Below, piece after piece: positions 47,359 through 62,800 of a stretch of 64,000 nucleotides of DNA (position 1 is the first letter of the stretch; every line of letters starts with the position of its first letter). Source of the stretch: Xanthomonas melonis (lineage in GTDB: Bacteria > Pseudomonadota > Gammaproteobacteria > Xanthomonadales > Xanthomonadaceae); assembly GCF_020783655.1 (NCBI RefSeq), contig NZ_JAJGQH010000014.1:1-64000 (forward strand). Reading direction: 5' to 3'. Both the position numbers and the translations under genes were made by a program. The notes under the pieces were generated by a model. The model ran no database searches. It had not been told where the DNA came from and saw nothing but the letters and a program-made list of their open reading frames with translations.

Positions 47359-48081
47359 ATGGGCATCCTGATCTACCTGGTGCCTGCATTCGCACTCTGG
47401 GCACTGATCGCCACCGCGATGGCGTTCGTGCGTGGCCGCCAACTGCGTACGGAATCCGGCCAGCTGGCCAGTACCCAGGAAAGTCTGGGCCGCTATCAGG
47501 CGGCGCTGTCGCAGTTGAAGGCCCGCGCGGCCGCCAGTGCACTGGAACTGGAATCCTTGCAGCGCAGCTATACCGTGCTCAAGCAATCGCTGGAGCAACA
47601 GGAGCAGAATGCCGCCGGACAGCAGCAGGACGACGCTGGCCAGGTGATCCCGATGGTGATGGTTCAGCGGCTGGATGTCGCCAACGAGATCGGCACGCTG
47701 TTCGCGCACGTGGCACGCGTGGCACGCAGCCTGCGGCGCTACAGCGCGTACAGCCGTGGCCACACCGCACCGGAGCCAAGCACCGCCCGCTACGATCTGC
47801 ACTGGCTGGCGGACTGCCTGCACAGCTTCGATCAGATCGGGCATGCGCTGGGGCGTGGCAATGCCGCCGCCCTGATCACCGCCTGCCAGGATCTGCTGTC
47901 GATGTACGACCACTATCTGAAGGACGGCTCCGGCTACAACAGCCGCGACACGTTTCAGCGTCTGAGCAGCGACGTGCCGCTGGCCGAAGCCACCGACGCC
48001 ATCCGTTCGATCATCGTCAAGGCCACCCTGGCGCAGGATGTGCGCGATGCGGTGCAGGAGGATGCGGTAGCGGTGCGGTGA
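47359..48081 (+). CDS. Hypothetical membrane-anchored coiled-coil protein
   Basis: About 240 aa. ATG 47359 has GAGGGA shortly before it; an upstream start at 47323 or 47329 would add about a dozen residues without a ribosome site. One N-terminal helix (ILIYLVPAFALWALIATAMA) anchors a coiled coil (QLASTQESLGRYQAALSQLK, LESLQRSYTVLKQSLEQQEQ). The C-terminal half is a helical domain with HVARVARSLRRYSAYSRGH and DLHWLADCLHSFDQIGHALG. I do not recognise a family. It stands alone between an acyltransferase and the convergent gyrA. Confidence 0.72.
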   Translation: MGILIYLVPAFALWALIATAMAFVRGRQLRTESGQLASTQESLGRYQAALSQLKARAAASALELESLQRSYTVLKQSLEQQEQNAAGQQQDDAGQVIPMVMVQRLDVANEIGTLFAHVARVARSLRRYSAYSRGHTAPEPSTARYDLHWLADCLHSFDQIGHALGRGNAAALITACQDLLSMYDHYLKDGSGYNSRDTFQRLSSDVPLAEATDAIRSIIVKATLAQDVRDAVQEDAVAVR

Positions 48082-48159
48082 TTCGGGAGTCGGAAGTCGT
48101 AAAAGCGTTCGCGCCCAGGGCTGGCGCGGCGGCGCACTGCCGGGCCATCGTCGATAGCG

Positions 48160-48186
48160 AAAAAAACGCCGGCTTGCGCCGGCGTT
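48160..48186 (-). terminator. Rho-independent terminator of gyrA
   Basis: On minus, AACGCCGGC-GCAA-GCCGGCGTT forms a perfect 9-bp stem with a 4-base loop (48165-48186), followed by a run of T residues (complement of 48160-48166). It lies 32 bp past the gyrA stop. Confidence 0.93.
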
Positions 48187-48217
48187 CTCGTTCAACTGAC
48201 GCGCTGCTGCGGCGTGC

Positions 48218-50920
48218 TCATGCCTCGTTTGGCGGCGGCAACGCGGCATCGGTGGCGGCGACCTCTTCGACCGCGTCGTCGGCCTCGTCCAGCGAGGCAT
48301 CCAGCCGTTCCACCGCCTGCAGCTTCTCGCCCTTGGACAACCGGATCAGCGTGACGCCCTGGGTATTGCGGCCCACACGCGAGATTTCCGAACCACGCGT
48401 GCGCACCAGGGTGCCGCCATCGGAGATCAGCAGCACCTCGTCCGTGGCGCCCAGCAGCACCGCGCGTACCAGCTTGCCGTTGCGCTCGGTGGTCTGGATA
48501 CCGATCACGCCCTGGGTACCGCGGCCCTTGCGCGGATACTCGGCCAATGGAGTGCGCTTGCCGTAGCCGTTTTCGGTGGCGGTGAGGATGTAAGCCACAT
48601 TGCCGTCGTCGGCGGCCTCGATCACCCCCGCCTCGGCAGCATCGGCGGTCTCCACAACGTCCTCGCCAGTCTCGTCATCGGCCTCGTCGTCGACACCGCC
48701 GGCACGCTCGGCCACGATCAGGCTGACCACTTCCTCGCCCTTGGTCAGCCGGATACCGCGCACGCCGGTGGCGGTACGGCCCATCGAACGCACGGTGGAT
48801 TCGCCGAAGCGCACGGTCTTGCCGTTGGAAGCGAACAGCAGCACATCGCGGTCGCCATCGGTCAGGGCCACGCCGACCAGCGCATCGCCCTCGTCCAGAT
48901 TGATCGCGATCTTGCCGCGCGCCAGACGGAACGCGAATTCGCTCAACGGCGTCTTCTTGACCGTGCCGTTGCGGGTGGCGAAGAACACATAGCGGTTATC
49001 GGCATACTCGCGTACCGGCAACACCGCCTGCACGCGCTCGCCGGCTTCCAGCGGAATCCAGTTGATGATCGGGCGGCCACGCGCAGTGGAACCGGCTTCC
49101 GGCAACTGGTGCACCGGCAGCCAGAACACCTTGCCGCTGCTGGTGAAGGTGAGCAGCGTGTCGTGCGTGTTGACCAGCCACAGCTGGTCGATGAAATCCT
49201 CTTCCTTGGTCGCTGCAGCAGAACGACCGCGGCCACCACGGCGCTGGGCGCGATACGCGCTCACCGGCTGACGCTTGGCATATCCGGCATGCGAGAGCGT
49301 CACCACCACGTCTTCTGGCGCGATCAGATCCAGGATATCCAGATCTTCTTCGCTGTGACGGATCTCGGTACGGCGTTCGTCGCCATATTCTTCACGAATA
49401 TTGATCAGCTCGTCGCGGATCACCTGCAACAGCACGTCCGGATTTTCCAGGATGCGGATCAGGCCCTCGATGACGCCGAGCAGCTGCTTGTACTCGTCGG
49501 TCAGCTTTTCCTGTTCCAGTCCGGTCAGGCGATGCAGACGCATTTCCAGGATCTGCCCAGCCTGCACTTCGCTGAGCTGGTAGAACCCGTTGATCAGGCC
49601 CACCCCCGGCGGCAGGTCCTCCGGCTTGGATGCCTCGGCACCGGCGGCACCCAGCAGCGCGCCGACCAGACCCGGTTGCCAGGTCTTGGCCAGCATGCGC
49701 TCGCGCGCCTCCTGCGGGTTGGCCGAGGTCTTGATCAACTCGATCATTTCATCGATGTTGGCCAGTGCGACGGTCAGGCCTTCCAGCACGTGCGCACGTG
49801 CACGCGCCTTGCGCAATTCGAAAATGGTGCGGCGGGTGACCACCTCGCGGCGATGGCGGATGAACGCCTCCAGCATCTGCTTGAGGTTCATCAACTGCGG
49901 GCGGCCGTCGATCAGCGCCACCATGTTGATGCCGAACACCGACTCCATCTGGGTCTGCTGATAGAGGTTGTTGAGCACAACCTCGGCCGATTCGCCGCGC
50001 TTGATCTCGATGTAGATGCGCATGCCGTCCTTGTCGGACTCATCGCGCAGCTCGCTGATGCCCTCGAGCTTCTTTTCCTTGACCAGCTCGGCGATCTTCT
50101 CGATCAGCCGGGCCTTGTTGACCTGGTACGGGATCTCGGTGACGACGATCGCCTCGCGGCCGTTGTCGGCCACTTCCACGTCGGCCTTGGCGCGGATGCG
50201 CACGCGGCCACGGCCGGTGCGATAGCCGGCCGCGATGCCGGCGGTACCGTTGATGATGCCGGCAGTGGGGAAATCCGGGCCGGGGATGTATTCCATCAGG
50301 CCTTCGACGTCCAGCTCGGGCGTGTCGATCAACGCGATGCAGGCATTGATCGCCTCGGTCAGGTTGTGCGGCGGGATATTGGTCGCCATACCTACCGCGA
50401 TACCGGCCGAGCCATTGACCAGCAGGCTCGGGAACCGGGTCGGCATGACCGTCGGTTCCTGTTCCTTCTCGTCGTAGTTGGGCTGGAAATCGACGGTTTC
50501 CTTGTCGATGTCGGCCATCAGCTCGTGCGCCAGCCGCGACATGCGCGACTCGGTGTAACGCATCGCCGCGGCGGAGTCGCCGTCGACCGAACCAAAGTTA
50601 CCCTGGCCGTCCACCATCATGTAGCGCAGCGAGAACGGCTGCGCCATGCGCACCAGCGTGTCATAGACCGACTGGTCGCCGTGCGGGTGGTACTTACCGA
50701 TGACGTCGCCGACGATACGCGCCGACTTGAAGTAGGCCTTGTTGCTGTGCGCGCCCAGCTCGTGCATCGCGTACAACACGCGTCGGTGCACGGGTTTGAG
50801 GCCGTCACGGGCATCGGGAAGTGCGCGCCCCACGATCACGCTCATCGCGTAATCGAGATAGCTCTTGCGCATCTCGTCTTCCAGATTGACCTGGATGATT
50901 TCCTTGGCGGTTTCTGCCAT
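48218..50920 (-). CDS. gyrA: DNA gyrase subunit A
   Basis: A 900-aa type IIA topoisomerase subunit that introduces negative supercoils together with GyrB. The start [20 protein letters not shown] aligns residue for residue with E. coli. The catalytic Tyr122 is in [11 protein letters not shown]. The quinolone-resistance region reads [19 protein letters not shown], so position 83 is Gln instead of Ser; Asp87 is kept. The GyrA box QRRGGRG opens the C-terminal DNA-wrapping propeller. An acidic insertion (about residues 740-775) lies inside the propeller and another acidic stretch ends the protein, making it longer than the 875-aa E. coli enzyme. A strong terminator follows. Confidence 0.97.
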   Translation of the reverse strand: MAETAKEIIQVNLEDEMRKSYLDYAMSVIVGRALPDARDGLKPVHRRVLYAMHELGAHSNKAYFKSARIVGDVIGKYHPHGDQSVYDTLVRMAQPFSLRYMMVDGQGNFGSVDGDSAAAMRYTESRMSRLAHELMADIDKETVDFQPNYDEKEQEPTVMPTRFPSLLVNGSAGIAVGMATNIPPHNLTEAINACIALIDTPELDVEGLMEYIPGPDFPTAGIINGTAGIAAGYRTGRGRVRIRAKADVEVADNGREAIVVTEIPYQVNKARLIEKIAELVKEKKLEGISELRDESDKDGMRIYIEIKRGESAEVVLNNLYQQTQMESVFGINMVALIDGRPQLMNLKQMLEAFIRHRREVVTRRTIFELRKARARAHVLEGLTVALANIDEMIELIKTSANPQEARERMLAKTWQPGLVGALLGAAGAEASKPEDLPPGVGLINGFYQLSEVQAGQILEMRLHRLTGLEQEKLTDEYKQLLGVIEGLIRILENPDVLLQVIRDELINIREEYGDERRTEIRHSEEDLDILDLIAPEDVVVTLSHAGYAKRQPVSAYRAQRRGGRGRSAAATKEEDFIDQLWLVNTHDTLLTFTSSGKVFWLPVHQLPEAGSTARGRPIINWIPLEAGERVQAVLPVREYADNRYVFFATRNGTVKKTPLSEFAFRLARGKIAINLDEGDALVGVALTDGDRDVLLFASNGKTVRFGESTVRSMGRTATGVRGIRLTKGEEVVSLIVAERAGGVDDEADDETGEDVVETADAAEAGVIEAADDGNVAYILTATENGYGKRTPLAEYPRKGRGTQGVIGIQTTERNGKLVRAVLLGATDEVLLISDGGTLVRTRGSEISRVGRNTQGVTLIRLSKGEKLQAVERLDASLDEADDAVEEVAATDAALPPPNEA

Positions 50921-51129
50921 TCGGGTTCCGTAAGTGAGGTGGCGGGCGAGCCGGAAAGCCGCGTCGGGGGGCGCCCCTGCATCAGGCTGCCGACCCCACG
51001 CTCCCGCCGATCGATTCGAGCCCCGGATTGTACCACGAAGGGGCAGCCCGATACCGCAGCTTTAGCGGCCAGAAACAAGCACTTGCGCGAAATTGACGGC
51101 CATTGCGGCGCACCGCCGCCGGGTAGGGC

Positions 51130-52194
51130 TCAGCCGCCGAAAGCGGCCTGCATCCGTTCCCGGTCCGGACGCTCGATCACACCGCGTTCGGTGACGATGG
51201 CATCGATGAGGTCCCCCGGGGTGACGTCGAACACCGGATTCCAGGCGTGGATGCCGTCGGCGACCGTGCGTACCCCGCCCACGCCGAACAGTTCGCCCGG
51301 ATCGCGCTGCTCGATGTCGATCTGGTCGCCGTCGGCCGTGGCCATGTCCACCGTGGACGAGGGCGCAACCACCATGAACTTGACCCCGTGATGACGGGCG
51401 GCGATGGCCAGCTGGTAGGTGCCGATCTTGTTGGCGGTATCGCCATTGGCGCAGATGCGGTCGGCGCCGACGATCACCCATTGCACCAGCCCCGACTTCA
51501 TCAGGTGCGAGGCGGCCGAGTCGGCGATCAGGGTGGCGTCGATACCATCCTGCTGCAGCTCCCACACGGTCAGACGCGCGCCCTGCAACCATGGGCGGGT
51601 TTCGCCGGCGAAGACCTTGGCGATGCGCTGCTGCGCCATGCCGGCGCGGATCACGCCCAGCGCGGTACCGAAGCCGGCGGTGGCCAGCGAGCCGGTGTTG
51701 CAATGGGTCAGCACGCCGCTGCCCGGGGCGATCAGGCCGGCACCCAACGCGCCCATGTGGCGGTTGGCGGCCAGGTCCTCGTCGGCGATCGCCTGCGCCT
51801 CGCGCGCGATCACCTCGCGCCAGTCCCCGCCCGCCGCACCCAGCACCCGGCGCATACGCATCAGGGCCCAGGCGAGGTTCACGGCCGTGGGGCGTGCAGC
51901 GTTGAGCCGCAGCAGCGCCGGTTCGAGCTTCTGCAAGGCGGCGCTGCCATCATCGGCCTGCACCTCGCGCGCAGCCAGCACCACGCCCCACCCGGCGGCG
52001 ATGCCGATGGCCGGCGCACCACGCACCGCCAGCGCATGGATGGCCTCGGCCACCGCATCGCTGCTTTCGCAACGCACGTGCTCCACCACGAAGGGCAGCT
52101 TGCGTTGATCGAGCAATTCCAGGGCATCGCCGGTCCACAGCAGCGGGCGGATGTGGTCGTAGCGGGCGTAATCGATATGGGCGCTGTCGTTCAT
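51130..52194 (-). CDS. mtnA: S-methyl-5-thioribose-1-phosphate isomerase
   Basis: A 354-aa enzyme of the methionine salvage pathway that converts methylthioribose-1-phosphate to methylthioribulose-1-phosphate. Signatures are [20 protein letters not shown] at the substrate site, [20 protein letters not shown] with the catalytic Cys, and [20 protein letters not shown] with the catalytic Asp, then [20 protein letters not shown]. It belongs to the eIF2B-alpha-like fold. No other salvage gene is in the window. It lies 209 bp upstream of gyrA on the same strand. Start ATG 52194 matches the family N terminus. Confidence 0.95.
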   Translation of the reverse strand: MNDSAHIDYARYDHIRPLLWTGDALELLDQRKLPFVVEHVRCESSDAVAEAIHALAVRGAPAIGIAAGWGVVLAAREVQADDGSAALQKLEPALLRLNAARPTAVNLAWALMRMRRVLGAAGGDWREVIAREAQAIADEDLAANRHMGALGAGLIAPGSGVLTHCNTGSLATAGFGTALGVIRAGMAQQRIAKVFAGETRPWLQGARLTVWELQQDGIDATLIADSAASHLMKSGLVQWVIVGADRICANGDTANKIGTYQLAIAARHHGVKFMVVAPSSTVDMATADGDQIDIEQRDPGELFGVGGVRTVADGIHAWNPVFDVTPGDLIDAIVTERGVIERPDRERMQAAFGG

Positions 52195-52320
52195 GCGTCT
52201 ATTGTAGGGCGCAGGGGCGATGCAGTCAGTGGGCCGTCAATGGGCAGCTCGCAGTGCGTGCGGCGATGCATCAAGCGCAAACGCCTGGTTCGTCGAGGAT
52301 GCGGTGCCCTCACCGCCCGC

Positions 52321-52384
52321 GGGACACGCCGCAAGTACGTCCTTGCAGGCTCCCTGGCGGCATCCATGCCGCCAAGGGTCCCGC
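52321..52384 (+). repeat. Intergenic repeat element, copy 1
   Basis: Begins GGGACACGCCG, contains TTGCAGGCTC and the internal palindrome GGCGGCATCCATGCCGCC, and ends GGTCCCGC. The complement of 52520-52583 aligns across the full length at roughly four in five positions by eye. The internal palindrome would form a hairpin in RNA. Confidence 0.7.
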
Positions 52385-52519
52385 AATCGGCGAGGACACC
52401 GCACCAGACGGTTGGCTGATGGTTTTGTTGAAGAGCGGCGAGCGCGTCGCGGCTTGTCGATTGCTTGTTGAAAACCACGCACGCCGCCCGTCTCGACTGG
52501 TCCTTGCTCGCTCACCGTC

Positions 52520-52583
52520 GCGGGACCTTGAGCGGCATGGATGCCGCGCCAGAGCCTGCAGGGACGGATTCACGGCGTGTCCT
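52520..52583 (-). repeat. Intergenic repeat element, copy 2 (inverted)
   Basis: Read on minus it begins AGGACACGCCG, contains CTGCAGGCTC and CGGCATCCATGCCG, and ends AGGTCCCGC, matching copy 1. Together the two copies could fold into a stem of about 64 bp with a 135-base loop. Confidence 0.7.
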
Positions 52584-52705
52584 GCGATGGTGGGCGGGCA
52601 AGGGCCCTGCAGCCAAACCGCAGAGCAACCGCCTCGCGGCGAAGACCCAAATCCTCCGTCCAGCAATAGACCGACGCCTGGTAGCGCAGCAGCCCTGCCA
52701 ACCGC

Positions 52706-53389
52706 TCAGTCGACGATGAACTCGGCGCGGCAGCCGTCGTTCACCCACACCCCATCGCGGCTCCAGCCCCAGCTCTGGCCTTCAACGCACGGGTTTCTGG
52801 ACATCTGACGGCCCAGGCGCACGCTGCGCTCCACCGATACGCCGCAGGTGCGGCGCGCGCTCTTCTTGGATTCGCAGGTGACCAGCCGCGGCATCGCCAC
52901 GAAGCCGGAGCCGTCTTCGGCGCCCACTTCGAACTCTCCGTCGCAGCCGCGCGATACCCAGATCTCGTTGCGGCGCGTGCCCCAGGTACGGTTTTCCTTG
53001 CAGGGCCAGATCGAACGCTGGCGCAACAACCGTACCGGCGCACCACGCAGCACCACCGGGCAAACCACCTTGCCGCCGTTGGAATCGCAGCGCACCACCC
53101 GACGCATCACCGTGGCGGCAGGCGCGGCCGTGGCGAATTCGGCACGGCAGCCCTGCTCCACCCACACTCCGTCACGCTCCACACCCCATTCGCTGCCGCG
53201 GATGCAACTGGTCTCGGACAGCTGCCGGACCAGTTGCACGCCGTGCACCGTTTCCATCGCGCAATGCACGCGCGCCATGTCCCTGGACTCGCAGCGCACC
53301 ACGTCCGAGCCGCGCTCGGCAGCGCGTGCGTCGGCGAATATCAGCAGCGGCAGGCACCACACACCGCAAAAGCCGATCAGCCACTTCAT
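52706..53389 (-). CDS. Secreted protein with three DUF3011 repeats
   Basis: A 227-aa protein. ATG 53389 begins a signal peptide (MKWLIGFCGVWCLPLLIFAD then ARA); the frame is open upstream but without support. Three tandem units of about 65 residues follow, each with a Cys-Glu/Asp-Ser start (VVRCESRDMARVHCAM, VVRCDSNGGKVVCPV, LVTCESKKSARRTCGV), a middle R-Q-x-S/R-x-x-x-C block, and an ending such as GVWVEQGCRAEF, EIWVSRGCDGEF or GVWVNDGCRAEF. Four Cys per unit probably form disulfides in the periplasm or outside. DUF3011 function is unknown. Confidence 0.85.
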   Translation of the reverse strand: MKWLIGFCGVWCLPLLIFADARAAERGSDVVRCESRDMARVHCAMETVHGVQLVRQLSETSCIRGSEWGVERDGVWVEQGCRAEFATAAPAATVMRRVVRCDSNGGKVVCPVVLRGAPVRLLRQRSIWPCKENRTWGTRRNEIWVSRGCDGEFEVGAEDGSGFVAMPRLVTCESKKSARRTCGVSVERSVRLGRQMSRNPCVEGQSWGWSRDGVWVNDGCRAEFIVD

Positions 53390-53680
53390 GCCGACAATCC
53401 TCACCCCGAAACGATCTACGTCGCGCCCCCGTGGACGTGAAGATGAGAGCATCATCGATGTGAAGATAGCAATACGACGCGCATGACAGCGGCGTGGCAG
53501 CACGCCGGCATGCGCTGCGTGATCCACTTGGCGCACGCCGCGGATCGCCCTTTCGCGAGCTTGCCCGCGCTGGCGGCGCAGCGCCCGCACAATCGCCGCA
53601 CCATCGCTTCGCGCCAGCGTGGCCGTGCCACGCATCACGCCATCGCCGGCATTGCCCAGCGGTTCGGACCGGACCGGGGC

Positions 53681-58462
<4,782 letters not shown>

Positions 58463-58487
58463 TCGCTCAGTGAAGCGAAGCACTTAT

Positions 58488-58535
58488 CCCTTCTCCCCTC
58501 GGGAGAAGGTGCCCCGCAAGGGGAGGATGAGGGGG
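58488..58535. repeat. Xanthomonas-type GC-rich intergenic repeat (hairpin unit)
   Basis: CCTTCTCCC (58489-58497) and GGGAGAAGG (58501-58509) form a perfect 9-bp stem with a 3-base loop, directly followed by GCCCCGCAAGGGGAGGATGA and a G-run. This string is familiar as a dispersed intergenic repeat in xanthomonads. It follows the aminotransferase gene and may act as its terminator. Confidence 0.6.
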
Positions 58536-58685
58536 CGCCTCGGGAATCTGCCAGCGTCTGTCATGGCGAACGCGTCGCCACGCGCCGTCAGAATTGAATC
58601 ACCGACTGCTCCGCTGCCACGCCCCGCACCCCTGCTCCGCACCCCGGCCCGCGCTTGCGGCGCGGGCGCTCCAAGGCCCGCGCGC

Positions 58686-59090
58686 CTACGGCGCGGGAGC
58701 CGTGCCTTCTCGCCCCGCAGGGAGAGGGGCTTTAGCGCGCAGCGTGAGCCGGATCCACAGATAACTGATGACGAAAGTCAGTGCCATCGAGCCGGCATTC
58801 CACAGCAGCAGTTCGTGCAGCATCGGCGGGCCCTGCAGGATGTGCAGGTAGTAGCGGCGATCCAGCAGCGCGATGGCGTGCGGCATGAATACGCTGATGA
58901 AAGGCGTGGGCACCGGCGCGACCAGCAAGGTGATCGCGGCAGCAAAGCCCACGACCACCCAGGGCGAATGTCGCGGGCGCTTGCGCAGACGCGTGGCGAT
59001 CCTGGTAAAGATCCACAACAACGGCATCGCCAGGATCGCCCATAGCACCAGCAGCAACGCCACCGCCAGCACGCCCTGCAGACTCAACAT
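58686..59090 (-). CDS. Small hypothetical membrane protein
   Basis: A 134-aa protein with three or four membrane helices: LQGVLAVALLLVLWAILAMP, WVVVGFAAAITLLVAPVPTP, and SMALTFVISYLWIRLTLRAK. A basic segment TRIATRLRKRPRHS between helices 1 and 2 is likely cytoplasmic. It lies nine bases after zipA on the same strand and is probably cotranscribed with it. The last 15 residues (PLPAGREGTAPAP) are encoded by GC-rich repeat-like DNA, so the natural C terminus may differ between strains. No family recognised. Confidence 0.7.
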   Translation of the reverse strand: MLSLQGVLAVALLLVLWAILAMPLLWIFTRIATRLRKRPRHSPWVVVGFAAAITLLVAPVPTPFISVFMPHAIALLDRRYYLHILQGPPMLHELLLWNAGSMALTFVISYLWIRLTLRAKAPLPAGREGTAPAP

Positions 59091-59099
59091 GGGCTCAAC

Positions 59100-59834
59100 T
59101 CACCAGCGCGGCGACTTGGTCAGCGGCGGCGCCTGGTGCTGGCGGTCGTAGGCGCGCAATTCGTCGCGGATATGCGCGACGCGCTGGCGGCCCAGGGCGT
59201 TGCGGCTGTCGTCCAGGACCACGCCATCGAGCAACTCGGCCATCCGCTGCACGGTCGGCAGCATCTTTTCCCAGGCGTCGAGCGCCGTCATCGGCGCCGG
59301 CAAGGTGAGGAAGAACGCGATCGCCGGCGTCTGCATCTCGCGGATGTTGGCCATGTCGAAGCTGCCGGGCTTGAGAATGCTGGCCATGCTGAAGATCGGC
59401 CCGCGCTCGGGGTGACCTTCCACCAGGCGGTGAAACACATTCATATGGCCGAATACCAGCCCGGTCTTCTCGGCGGCCACCACCACGTCTTCGCCACGCA
59501 GGATCTGCCCGGCCTTGGCCGCAACGAACAGCGAGACGATCTTGTCGAAATCCTGATTCGGGCGCTTGCCGACCTCGTTACCGCCGGCCGCGTCCTGCGC
59601 ATCCAGATCGAGTTCGCTCTGCTCGACATCGCCTTGGGCACGCTCGGGGGCTGCATCGGAGCGGTCGGCATCGCCGGACATCACCGGCTCGCGCCGCTCG
59701 CGCGGCTGTCCCTCGTCCTTGTCGACCCGACGCCCCTGTGGCGACTTCTTCGGGCGGCCGAACAGGAAGATGGCCGCGACCAGCAGCAGCCCGGCGATCA
59801 GGATTCCGATCCGGATCATGGCCATGTCGGACAT
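59100..59834 (-). CDS. zipA: Cell division protein ZipA
   Basis: A 244-aa essential division protein that anchors FtsZ to the membrane. An N-terminal membrane helix (MIRIGILIAGLLLVAAIFLF) is followed by a basic then acidic Pro/Gln-type linker and the FtsZ-binding C-terminal domain: DKIVSLFVAAKAGQILRGED, TGLVFGHMNVFHRLVEGHPE, FSMASILKPGSFDMANIREM and IAFFLTLPAPMTALDAWEKM. GGAGG lies nine bases upstream of ATG 59834. It follows smc by 56 bp on the same strand, the order smc-zipA-ligA seen in several gammaproteobacteria, here interrupted before ligA by a small membrane protein and an opposite-strand gene. Confidence 0.94.
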   Translation of the reverse strand: MSDMAMIRIGILIAGLLLVAAIFLFGRPKKSPQGRRVDKDEGQPRERREPVMSGDADRSDAAPERAQGDVEQSELDLDAQDAAGGNEVGKRPNQDFDKIVSLFVAAKAGQILRGEDVVVAAEKTGLVFGHMNVFHRLVEGHPERGPIFSMASILKPGSFDMANIREMQTPAIAFFLTLPAPMTALDAWEKMLPTVQRMAELLDGVVLDDSRNALGRQRVAHIRDELRAYDRQHQAPPLTKSPRW

Positions 59835-59890
59835 TCAGCGTGCCTCCGCAGTAAAGTGACAGGTGTCGTCATTCCGACAAGCATGGCACG

Positions 59891-62800
59891 TCATGCCGCA
59901 CCCGCCAAACGGGCGGCCTCTTCCAGGTCCACGCTGACCAGGCGGCTGACGCCCGGCTCACGCATGGTCACGCCGGACAACTGCCGCGCCGCTTCCATGG
60001 TGGCCTTGTTGTGGCTGACGAACAGAAACTGCACCTTCTCGCTCATCTCGCGCACCATGTTGGCCAGACGGCCGACATTGGCTTCGTCCAGCGGCGCATC
60101 CACTTCGTCCAACAGGCAGAACGGCGCGGGATTGAGCTGGAAGATCGCAAACACCAGCGCCACCGCGGTCATCGCCTTCTCGCCACCGGACAGCAGCGAA
60201 ATGCTGGACACGCGCTTGCCGGGCGGGCGCGCCATGATGGTCACCCCGGTATCGAGCAGGTCTTCGCCGGTGAGTTCCAGATACGCATGTCCGCCGCCGA
60301 ACAGGCGCGGATACAGCGCCTGCACGCCGGAGTTGACGCGGTCGAAGGTGTCCTTGAAGCGGCCGCGGGTTTCGCGGTCGATCTTGCGGATGGCTTCCTC
60401 CAGCGTCTCCAGCGCGGTCATCAGATCCACGTTCTGCGCGTCCAGGTACTCGGACCGTTGTGCGGCCTCGCCGTACTCCTGGATCGCCGCCAGATTCACC
60501 GGTTCCAGGCGCCGCATGCGCCCGTCGATCTGGCCCACCGCCGCTTCCCACTCGGCGGCATTGGCCGCCTCGGGCAGGCCATTGACCACGTCCTCAAGCA
60601 CGAACCCCGCCTTCACCACCGCAGCCGACAACTGTTCGGCGTTGAGCACCAGCGCTTGCTGATCGAGCTTGCGCTGGTTGATGCGTTCGCGCTGCGCCAG
60701 CGCCTGTTCGTCGCGTTGCTGGCGGGTCTGCTCGAAGCTGCGCAGCTCGCCGTCGATGCTGTCCAGCAGGGTGCGCGTTTCGCCGAGCACGCGCTCGGTG
60801 CGCACGCGCTCGCTCAAGGCGGCCTGGTGTTCGTGCTCCAGCGTCTCGACCGGCGAATCGCCTTCGCTGAGCTGTGACAGCAGGTCTTCCAGGCGCGTAT
60901 CGAGCTGACCACGCTGGCTGTCCATGCGCTCCAGGGTCTGGCTGAGCGAGGCGATCTGGGTGCGCTGGGATTCCAGCGTGAGCGCCAGCGCATGCATCGC
61001 ATCGCGCACCCCGCGCGCGGCATCGCGTGCCTGATCGCGCGCGTCGGTGAGCTGGCGGCGCTCGTTCTCCAGCGACTGCCGGGTGCCCTGCAGATCGCCC
61101 ATCAGGGTGACCGCGTCCTCGAGCTTGGTGCGCGCTTCGCGCGCCTGCTCACGACTGGCATCCAGGGTTTCCAGCAACTGCGACAACTCGGTTTCGATCC
61201 GCTCGATGCGCGTGCGCGCCGCATCCACCTTGCCCTGCTGGCTCTGCAGTTGACCGGCCAGCTCGGACACGCTGCGATGGGCCATGTACAGCTGCCGCTG
61301 CGCATCTTCGCGCTGTTGCTCGGCCGCCAGCGACTGCTCGCGGAAGCTGGCGAGCCGGTGTTCGAGGTCGGCCTCGCGCTCCTGCAGCGTCTCGATCTGG
61401 GTACGCAACTCCTGGATCTCGCGCTCACGCAGCAAGGCGCCCTGCTTGGCCGCGCCCGAGCGCGATACACGCACCCAGCCCTCGCCCAGGCGTTCGCCAT
61501 TGCGGGTGATCACCGAATCGCCTTCGGGCAGGCTGCGTTGCAGCGTGCGTGCCGCCTCCAGATCCTCGGCCGTGTGCAGGCGCGCCAGCAGGCGGCGAAT
61601 CGCGATCGGCCCCTGTACCTTGGCGGCCAGCGAGGTCGGCGCGAAGTTCGCAGTGTCGGTGACGCCGGAAACCAGGGCGATGCGGCCTTCGCCCAGCTCG
61701 TCCAAGGCATCGACCAGCTGTTCGGGCGCATCCACCAGCACGCCTTCGATCAACTGCCCCAGCGCGCTTTCCACGGTGTTTTCCCAGCCGCTTTCGACCG
61801 TGAGGCGCTCGCCCACGCGCGCGGCCGAATCCAGTCCGCGCGCCTTCAACCATGCCACGGCCGCGCCCTGCTCCTGACCGAGCGCGGCCTGCTGCAGGGT
61901 TTCCAGCGACGACAGGCGGCCACGCGCAGCCTGCGCCTGCTTGCGCACTTCGGCCAACTCGCCCTGGCTGGCACGTTGCTGTTCCTGCAAGGCGGACAGG
62001 GTCTGCTTGCGGGCCTCCACCTGCTCGGTCAGCCCGTCCAGCGAAGCCTTCTGGGTTTCGTGGCGCAGCTCGATCTGCTCGAACGCCTCGGCCAGCGCAT
62101 CCAGATCCAGCCCGGCGCGTTCATTGACCAGCGCTTCGCGGCGGCGCTCGGCTTCCAGCGACTGGCGGTCCAGGTAATCCACGCGCGTGCGCTCCACCTC
62201 GCCGGCACGCGAGGCTTCCCCGGTGTCGCGGTTGTGGGTCTCCCAGCGTTGCTGCCAGTCGGCCAGCCGCGCTTCGGCCTCGCGCAGCGCTTCCTGGCGG
62301 AACTCGTGGTCTTCGCGCAGCTGCTCCAGCTGCGGCTCGGCATCGGCCACCGCTTCGCGCAGCACGCTCAGCTTCGCCGAGTCCCCGCTGATGTGCTGGG
62401 ACAGCTCCTGCAGCTGGCTCTGCGCCTCATCGCGCGCCTTGTGCAGGCGATGGGAGAGCTCGCGCTGGTGCTGGATCTGTTGCTCGATCCGCGCCAGCGC
62501 GCTACCCACCTGGTAGACATCGGCCTGCGCCTTGGCCACCGCTTCGGCGGCCTCCTCGCGGCGCACGCGCCCGGTTTCGATGCGCGCCTCGGCATCGCGC
62601 TGATCTGCGATCAGCTGCTGCAGACGCGTCTCTTCCTGGTTCAGTTTCTCCCGCAGGCCCTGCAACTGCCCGTCCAGAGCGCGGTACTCCAGCGCTTTCC
62701 ACTCGGCGTCCTTGATCCGGCGCTCTTCCTGCAAGGCCTGGTACTGCTCGGCCTGGCGTGCCTGGCGCTGCAGGTGCGCCAGCTGTTTGGTGATCTCCTC

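Larger units (their letters stand above)
52195..52705. other. Intergenic region with two inverted repeat copies
   Basis: A 511-bp stretch between mtnA and the DUF3011 gene with no supported gene. It contains two oppositely oriented copies of an approximately 64-bp element (52321-52384 and 52520-52583), listed separately. The spacer between them (52385-52519) is AT-richer and non-coding. Confidence 0.5.

Noticed and set aside
47206-48300. Minus-strand 364-aa frame opposite the coiled-coil membrane protein
   Set aside because: It spans the gyrA terminator and is antisense to two better genes, with no domain.
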